Shown in pieces: positions 57,201 through 64,000 of a stretch of 64,000 nucleotides of DNA. The translations under genes and the position numbers were made by a program. This stretch comes from Kwoniella bestiolae CBS 10118 (taxonomy: Eukaryota > Basidiomycota > Tremellomycetes > Tremellales > Cryptococcaceae): the NCBI RefSeq assembly GCF_000512585.2, contig NC_089244.1:1550001-1614000 (forward strand), read 5' to 3'. The notes beneath the pieces were generated by a model. The model saw nothing but the letters and a program-made list of their open reading frames with translations. It was not told the origin of the DNA and searched no databases. How positions within the stretch are numbered: position 1 is the first letter of the stretch; every line of letters begins with the position of its first letter.

Positions 57201-58604
57201 ATCGGTTGAAAGGCAATTCCCTATCTCCTTTACCCCTCACAAAACCATATACCGTTCCTAAGCCCATTAACGATTTCGGCTGATAACCCTTTGATCCTCT
57301 CATTTCATCTAAGGCGTATCCCTCTCTTCTTAGTCTATCAAAGGACCACTCCGCTATACGCGAGTTGAAAAGACGTTCTTCCTCTGCTTGTTCAGCTTCA
57401 AGAAGGGGGATGAAACTGAAGGATTGAACAAAAATATCAGCATGTATTGTTGGAGACAAACGAAGGTGGAAGTCCGGTGAGGTATAACTGTAGTTGGGAT
57501 GTAGAGAATAGAACGGAAGGAAGATAAACGAGGATCGCTCGTTGAACCTTTTGGGGGGCATACTTGATATGAGATATATTGACGGAGAACAACAACTCAC
57601 TGCTTGGCATACCTATCTAACTCCTCCCTCCCCTCTTGCCCAAACTGCAACTTCCCCCAATTTTCCTCTCGTCTCTTCGGTAAATTCCCAAACCAATACC
57701 CTCTGAAAGGCTTCTTCCGCTGCTGACTCAGCGCTCGAGTACGCCAGTCGAATCTTGTCTGATGGTTTGGAGGGGGAATGGGGACAGTAAGGGCAGGAAG
57801 ATGGCGCGGTTCTCTGGTGGGAGATACGGTGATAAGTTGTTTTGTGGATGTGGAAGGGGAAGGAGCGAAAGGATCTGATATCTCCGGTAGAGGCAACTCA
57901 TCCAACGGAGGCACCAATTCTGACTCTGATCCAAATACATCTTCCTGAGTTGATTCACTCATACTTTCCATCAAACCCAATATCTCCTCCTCCGTCATGT
58001 CCAACGGTATTTCGTCCATCCCATCTGTTGAATTTGATGATCGATATAGCTCATCCACCATCTGAGGAGAAATATCAAATTCCCCTTGTTCCAAATTCGC
58101 TTGATCCATTACCTTCCTCTTCGTGGTTGCCCCCATTGCCGTAGACGTAGAAGTAGGATCGGATTCCTTCTCCTTTCCCTTCCCCTTGTGGTTTTGACTG
58201 AACTCTGAATCTACATCTCTATCGCGCTGACGAGAGGTCGAAGTGGAGGCGAGCGGTTCAGGCCAATTTTCCACTGGAGGTGGGCGGGGGTGATAGTTCC
58301 AAAAAGGAGAATAATGGTCATCAGGTAAGACTTGGGCAGAAGCCGAAGCTGTCGTATGGAAAGCTCTGTCAAATGTCGATTGAAGGGAATCGATCTTCTC
58401 CGAGGGTATGGTGGATCTAGATCGGCTAGTAGACAGAGGTGATGGGGCGGACAAGGAGGAAGAGGAAGAAGCATGTCTAGATGTCGTGTGATGGAGAAGA
58501 CATTGAGGGGATGTCTTTCCCCTCAAAGAAGAGGAGGGGGACGAACCCCGGAGGGCTATGAGTCTGGTTGATCTTCGCACTTTGTCGATTATCTCGAGGT
58601 TCAC
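54249..58604 (-). CDS. Upf1-like SF1B helicase, probably mitochondrial at least in part
   Basis: Superfamily 1B RNA/DNA helicase related to the Hcs1/IGHMBP2/Upf1 group. Exon 1 is Arg/Ser/His-rich and then disordered. Later exons hold a beta-barrel-like region (IGSNVILSRTDPQ; KLIGSVWNCTKGNLRIMFPQ), then LNESQLKAIAMML, Walker A VQGPPGTGKTRVII, HTNVAVDNLLSGL (Ia), CTTCLSATS, FLDEASMATEP (DExx), VAIIGDHKQLPPVI (III), LDTQYRMHP (IV), VDGFEGREKEVIIFSCVR (V) and NVAMTRGRRALIMI (VI), ending SEGCILDA at 54249-54251. All core motifs are intact and the length is about 1,100 residues. The frame is closed by TAA just upstream of 58604 and the first codons have no ATG, so 58604 (GTG) only marks the open frame. 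Confidence 0.85.
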
Positions 58605-59275
58605 CGATTATGCAGAGGATGAGGATGATCGTATGATCTGCCTACGATGTGATTATATGCAAGGGCAAAGTGAAGATGGACAAGAGAGGGGTGGGGGGGA
58701 TGAAGAAGAATGGGTGGTCGGATGATCAAGATGAGAGAGAGGTGTATATATAGGTGAGATGATGAATACCAGTTGAATGATTATGGTTAGGGGGTAAATG
58801 TAGCAAAAACAACATCATTCCATCATTTCATCGGCTTCATCTGGTAATCAACCCAAATTTATACCGAGGGTCCGTGCGTCGTCGCGAGTCAGGAACGACA
58901 CTCAACAACATGAGTGGCAAATGAAGGGAAACAAGGACTTTCCATACCATATGAGCAATGTTCATGGACCACAGTGGGAATTTATTGTATGCATTGTCAT
59001 TTCTTTTGATATTCGATGCGATGCGATGTTGAACGCTCTCCTCTAGTAGTCTATACAAAACCAGATCAGAAATACTGTACAACTTCTAGAAGGAGAATGT
59101 ATGGGTATATAACGTAGTATGTTGAATGCGATGCGGGGGATCAAATCATTATTCTATTCAATTGCACTATATATGTGAAACCAAAACCAAATCGGACACA
59201 GAGAAGAGAAGAGAAGAGAAGAGAAAAAGGTATACGAGTTGATCGCATTTCCCTTGATCAAAGTCCGTTGAAGAC
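58605..59275. other. Helicase promoter and MTHFR 3' flank
   Basis: TATATATA near 58745-58752 is a candidate TATA box for the helicase; the minus strand between it and the coding frame has no ATG. (GAGAA)5 lies at 59201-59225. Confidence 0.5.
59201..59225. repeat. (GAGAA)5 microsatellite
   Basis: Five tandem pentamers about 50 bp downstream of the MTHFR stop codon. Confidence 0.9.
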
Positions 59276-61887
59276 TTAATGACCATTGACAGCTATCCCA
59301 TTCCCATTGGCAATGGCATGTCCATCAAGTCCCACAGCGTTTTTAACGCTCTCCACCACACCGTTCAGAACTCCATTAACAGTCTGTTGAGCACTCTCAA
59401 CCACCTTGCTTACTTTACTAGCCGATTGATCGAGTAGGAAAGGTTCGAATATCGACATTCCATCTCTGAAGTCGTTAGCGACGATGTTGACGAGGTATGA
59501 GGTGTTCATGGTCGATTCGATCAATTCTCGAGAAGGCGATGAGGGTGGGTAGAGGTTGGCCCATTGTAGACCGAGTTCGAATGCTTCGTCTCTACCATAC
59601 CGTACCGAACGATCAGCAAACGACCCCTTGCATGGACAAAGTAGTCAGAGAAAAACTCACTTCCAGGCGATGAAGGAAACAGCTTCGACGATTGTTGGCT
59701 ATATCGCAAGTAACTCATCAGTACCTTTGATGCAAATGAGCGGCGGGGAGGAGCACCACTCACCTGAACGATTTCCTTTCCAGGAAACACACCCCAGGTA
59801 ACAGCATTGGGTCCCTCACTATGAGTATTCGTCCTCAAATCACCTTGCTTGTTCACAGCATAATAAGTGATTCTGGGATCTCGTTCGATACGTCGAATCA
59901 AAGGATTGAGCAGTTCGGGCGAAACGAAGAATTCCAAGTATGCCTGAAAATGTCCACCTCCTATTTAGCTGTACTGCGCAAGGAATCATAGACACGAAAG
60001 GCAACGGGACATACCTTTTGATAAACGTATCCACCTGTAGGACCCCATCCATGCACTTTATCATCACTCGGCACACCATCGACAGCAGGTTGAGAGTTGA
60101 TAGTCAAATATCCCAATTCGTTCATCTTGGCTAATTGTTCATCAATAACCGAAGTCTCAGATGCGGGAGGCTGAGAAGACCATGGGAGCTTGGAGAGATC
60201 ACCTCTACAGAATCGTGCGAACAGGTCGCATATCTCTGAGAAGGTGGTGGGGTGACCCCAGAGGTTTTGGGCGTCATTTGCCTAGCAAATCAGAACACGT
60301 TGAATCAGCTCAATCAGCTTCAGAACACGATATGACGAGTAGTGTTACTCACGTTGATGTTGATGGACACAGGATAACCATCCAAATCACCATAAGCTGG
60401 CGAACGTGAATCTCCCCATCTTCCATTAGGGAACTCATCCCAATCGTCAGTTCTGGACAAGTACGATTGAACCCGATTCGCCCTAATATTCGATCGTCAG
60501 CTTTACCAATACCATACCAGCTGATGATGTTGGGTTAGGGAAAGCTGAGCAACAGTCCACTCACCAGAAAATAGGTCTGATAGATTCCGCCCTTCGATGA
60601 GGGGTCAAAGAAGGTCTCCAAGGCAAAGGAGCGATCTGTTCCCTCCTTCCTTCCAACCCCAATTCCTGAAGTAACATCCGAGCCCCCTTCTCCAAATTCA
60701 ACGTGTAGATATGTAACCCCTTGATCCCAGCTTCCTTATTCGCCAAAATCTCCTTACACATCTGCGCGACCAACTTCGTTCCTACTTGTCTGACCTTCTC
60801 ATCGTCTCCTTTTACCGGTCCGAGAGCATCATAGAAATGCTGAGGAACAACGATGTTCTCCCTCGCAACCCATTTTTCAAATTTCTCCCAGTTCTGAATA
60901 GGCATTATACCAGGAACGATTGGGACGGATATTCCTGCAGCTCTTACTCTCTTAACCCAATCGAAGAATATGTTGACATCGTAGAATAGTTGGGTGAAGA
61001 TGAATTCTGCTCCAGCATCTACTTTCTCTTTCAACCATTGGATTTCCTGCTTGGAGGCATCTGCTCCTTCTGGTGTTTCGGGATGACCCTGTGGGAACCC
61101 TGCGACAGCTACGCAGAAGTCTCCGGGGTAGTGTTTGTGGATGTGCTTGACGAGATCAACAGCATTGTTAAAACCCCCAGGGGTGGGTTCCCACTTGGAC
61201 GTTCCTGCGACTGGATCTCCTCGGAGGGCGAGGATGTTTTGGCAGCCATGTTGTTTTGCTTGCTGGATGAGTAAGCGAAAATCAGTGCAAGATCGCATAT
61301 AGCACGGGGAGAAGCAGCCGGAAAGATGGAACTTACTGCTAAAGCCCATTCTACCTTTTCCTTGGGCACTGTACACGGAATCAGCTCGAAGATCAAGGCG
61401 ATATTGTGTAGAGACATATAGACTTACTCTCGGTGCAGCACAAATGCATACAAGTCTCAATCCCGATCGTCTCTTGACATACCTGAACGAGCGAGCTAGT
61501 CAAATCTGCATTCTTTCCTCCTGCGCCCCTACGAGCGCAACATGACGTGTAGTCAGCTTTAATGCTCTTTCGGGCGACCAGCAAATGAAGAGAGAAGCTG
61601 ACGTACCATGTGATGTCGATGAATTCCGGACCAAGATTGCGCATACGTTCAATCCGATCATAGAGATTTTGTAAACCCTAAACATCATTATAAGGCAAAT
61701 GTCACTTCAGCTCGGCTCATCTCGAGCAACGAAGGTAAGGGTCATGAGAATGCTCGATACTTGATTTGGGAGTTATGAATGAAAGAAGCGTATAACCCAC
61801 CTGAGCAGTCCTAGGAGGGAAGAACTCGAAACTCCAAAATGTTCTACCCTCTTTCTCGGCCTTTTGCAATTTTTCTGTGATCTTCAT
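59276..61887 (-). CDS. Methylenetetrahydrofolate reductase
   Basis: Reduces 5,10-methylene-THF to 5-methyl-THF for methionine synthesis (fungal Met12/Met13). The N-terminal barrel reads KEGRTFWSFEFFPPRTAQ, LGPEFIDITW, GIETCMHLCCTEM, CQNILALRGDPVAG, DFCVAVAGFPQGHPE, GAEFIFTQLFYDVNIFFDWV and VPIVPGIMPIQNW, the FAD and folate site sequences. The regulatory half carries WDEFPNGRWGDSRSPAYGDL, LFARFCRGDLSKLPW, GWGPTGGYVYQKAYLEFF and NTHSEGPNAVTWGVFPGKEI. About ten introns. The start is ATG 61887 (MKITEKLQKAEKEGR). After the family end (about YLVNIVANDF) there is an extra tail of some 60 residues ending AIANGNGIAVNGH. I cannot tell Met12 from Met13. Confidence 0.94.
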
Positions 61888-63549
61888 GATGCTGAGGGTC
61901 CAATGGGATAACGATGACAGCTGGTAGAATGCGAAGGAGATGATTGATGGTTCGATGAGGATCTCCAAGTGGGAAATGAGAAAGCAATATCCGTATCTTT
62001 CGAGGTGTAGGTGTTGATCTTGATGATCGGTGTATGTGGTGAAGATGATCGGGCCGTGAGCCTTCGATTTGATTTTGTTTTTACTGTACGACACAAAGGG
62101 TCGAGGATAGGCTTATGCTTGCTTCTCTAGTCGTCTGAGGTGATGTCTACAGGTGACTGAGTGAGGATGAAGTATGAAGTGCACACTATCCAACTATGTT
62201 TGAGTGCTTTTGTAAAAGAGACGGAGGAATGTGAAGGGTGTCTGTGATTATGATGGTACGATTCTGAGTTGGTGATGACTGCTCTACTCGTAGAAAAAAA
62301 GTCAGTGAGTCAGGGAAACTTGTATACAAAAGGGACAACAAACGTGGTTGACTATCAGGTCAAAGCGGCGATGTCCACCGTTCATGTTAATAGGTAACTT
62401 GGTATGGTTTGTGGCTCAAGGTGACATCTTTTGGTATCTATGAATGAGTATAACATCCCCTTCAGCATCACTTACTATTGACGTATAGAAGGGGATACTT
62501 TGAGATGGAGAGAAGGAACAAGAGAACGGAGACGGATAGATATACGGGTCCAAATGTCAATATTTGGCAAATGTCATGTCAGAATCCGAACGCTAGAGCC
62601 ACCCATTCCTTGATTCCTCGCACATGTACAGTGTAAGATACCACCGTGTCTAACCCTCCTTGTCCTTGTCGTTGTCGTTGTCCTTCCCGCCCCCCGCCCC
62701 CTTCCCCCTCCCTTCCCCCTCTGCCTCTCGCCTCCATTTCGCCTCCATTTCACCTTCAATGTTCTCACCACATGTCGGCAATTCCTCGGTATGGTGCCCT
62801 CACATCAGATTCACAGGTGAGCGACCCTGAATTCAAGTTTGCCCCCGTTCGACGACAAGATTCATTAATCTTCCTTCCTGTAGGAGCCAGCTTGTTCAAG
62901 CATGTGTGCAAAAGAGCATATCACAGTACGACAGTTGGACAGCACAACATCGTCGGCCAGGACTGCCCATATACTGGTATCGTATGCATATGACATTGAG
63001 GCTACAAAGTGGCAGAATGGGGAAAAAGTGCCAAATAGGACTGTTGGGTATATCACGTTAGCGTTTTGTTAGTTCCCGCCATACTTGTAAATGCGCAGTC
63101 GATCAATCATTAGCACCATACCCATACTGTACCAGTTGAATTCAATTCACTTCACTACCACATGTCACCCAACCAACGTAAATTACACCACTCACTTGTC
63201 ACTTCTTGTACTTCATATCAGTCTACATACCTACATACATACCCACCTTGTCATCTGCATACCCTCCAAATACAAGATACATCAGTGGCACCAAAACAGT
63301 GGACAAGTGGTAGAACGCAACTCGTCCAGCCAGGAACAGCAATCAGTACACAAACACTTCTTCCCGTCCACACCTTCAACTCCCTTCTACACGTCTCCAA
63401 CTTCTACCTCAACCTCGATTCTCCAAGCAGCGTGTAAGCCAAGCATCCACGGTCACACGACTACTACGCATGTCCACATAGGCGCATACCCATCCACCCT
63501 TCAGATCCTTTCACCAGAACGACAGCCCCTCGACCACATCCGACACTGT
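61888..63549. other. Intergenic, 1.7 kb, divergent promoters
   Basis: Contains a C/T-rich low-complexity run at 62660-62760 (strings of CCCCC on the plus strand). No gene supported. The frame upstream of 63550 is open from 63091 but its residues look like untranslated low-complexity DNA. Confidence 0.45.
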
Positions 63550-64000
63550 ATGGCACCTTCCTACCCCTCAGTAGGAACAAGCGGTACCAGACCGCGACGA
63601 CCGACCATGGACCGTTCAAATTCCCATACAGGAGCTTCATCCCCTATCATCGCCTCTCCTCATACTACCAATGCGAACCGACGCGTATCTGCCGCCGTGC
63701 ACAACAGCGACGAAGACAGGGGATTGACGATGCGGGAAAAGGAGCAAAATGGAAGTATGGGCAAGGCTGGGGGTGTGAGCAGTGGGGTTACTAGACCCAA
63801 GAGACGGCTTAGTAGGTGAGTGCAGTTCATGTCATCTCATTTGTCATGCATCCCGTTCCATGTCAGATGAAAGAGAGGTGGCTCTCAGTGAAAATGAGGG
63901 GGAAGTGTAGGAACTTGTTTATGTCGTCAAGCGTACCTGCTTGGTTCGTACCAAGTACACAAGCTAAGACCACCTTGGATACCCTTTTTCTTCTCGTTCT
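63550..64000 (+). CDS. First exon of an unknown gene, cut by the window edge
   Basis: ATG 63550 opens MAPSYPSVGTSGTRPRRPTM and a Ser/Thr/Arg-rich stretch up to KRRLSR, where a GTGAGT donor begins at 63816. The rest is intron to the end of the window. The frame is open upstream to 63091, so an earlier start is possible. The N-terminus is disordered and basic; nothing identifies it. Confidence 0.5.

Noticed and set aside
1..64000. Bacterial-style accessory system, CRISPR, prophage or transposon
   Set aside because: The window is intron-rich eukaryotic DNA; no repeat-spacer array, transposase, reverse transcriptase or terminal repeats were seen.

Overview
The window is nuclear DNA of a basidiomycete fungus. 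Genes on both strands are cut by many short introns (about 45-100 nt, mostly GTGAGT/GTAAGT donors, CTRAC/CTRAT-like branch points, AG acceptors), intergenic gaps are short, and there are no operons, Shine-Dalgarno sites or prokaryotic mobile elements. Intron density, gene content and Ser/Pro/Gln-rich extensions suggest a tremellomycete of the Cryptococcus/Kwoniella type. That placement is inference. I saw no transposon, CRISPR array, tRNA or rRNA by reading; a tRNA or snoRNA inside an intron could have been missed.

Left part (0-31.5 kb), mostly housekeeping: F-box protein (-), DUF7719-like membrane protein (+), TAF13 with a very long disordered N-terminus (-), an unresolved small spliced gene, RTF2 (+), an unknown Ser-rich protein (+), a DHA1-type MFS transporter (+), a two-HMG-box Abf2/TFAM-like mitochondrial protein (+), COX4 (-), a large Ser/Thr-Pro-rich protein with two tiny first exons (+), ornithine aminotransferase (+), a NIPA-type Mg2+ transporter (+), the proteasome tether STS1/Cut8 (+), and ALG3 (-).

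Middle part (31.8-49.4 kb), the most unusual: a degenerate protein-kinase-like gene with a Gln-rich pentapeptide array (-); three members of an unrecognised paralogous family (35.5, 36.4-37.0 and 38.1 kb), one of them broken; a single uninterrupted reading frame that joins a mitochondrial half-size ABC transporter to a complete heme O synthase (COX10) (-); UTP11 (+); an Ams2/Spt21-type GATA factor (-); and a fourth family member at 48.8 kb.

Right part (49.8-64 kb): FAD-dependent monooxygenase (+), second F-box protein (-), Upf1-like SF1B helicase with a mitochondrial-looking N-terminus but no visible AUG (-), methylenetetrahydrofolate reductase (-), and the first exon of a gene running off the right edge (+).

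The genes do not form one pathway. A mitochondrial theme recurs (COX4, COX10-ABC fusion, HMG-box mtDNA protein, possible mitochondrial helicase). The best candidates for undescribed biology are the ABC-COX10 fusion, the four-member small-protein family with TATA-type promoters, and the N-terminally extended TAF13.
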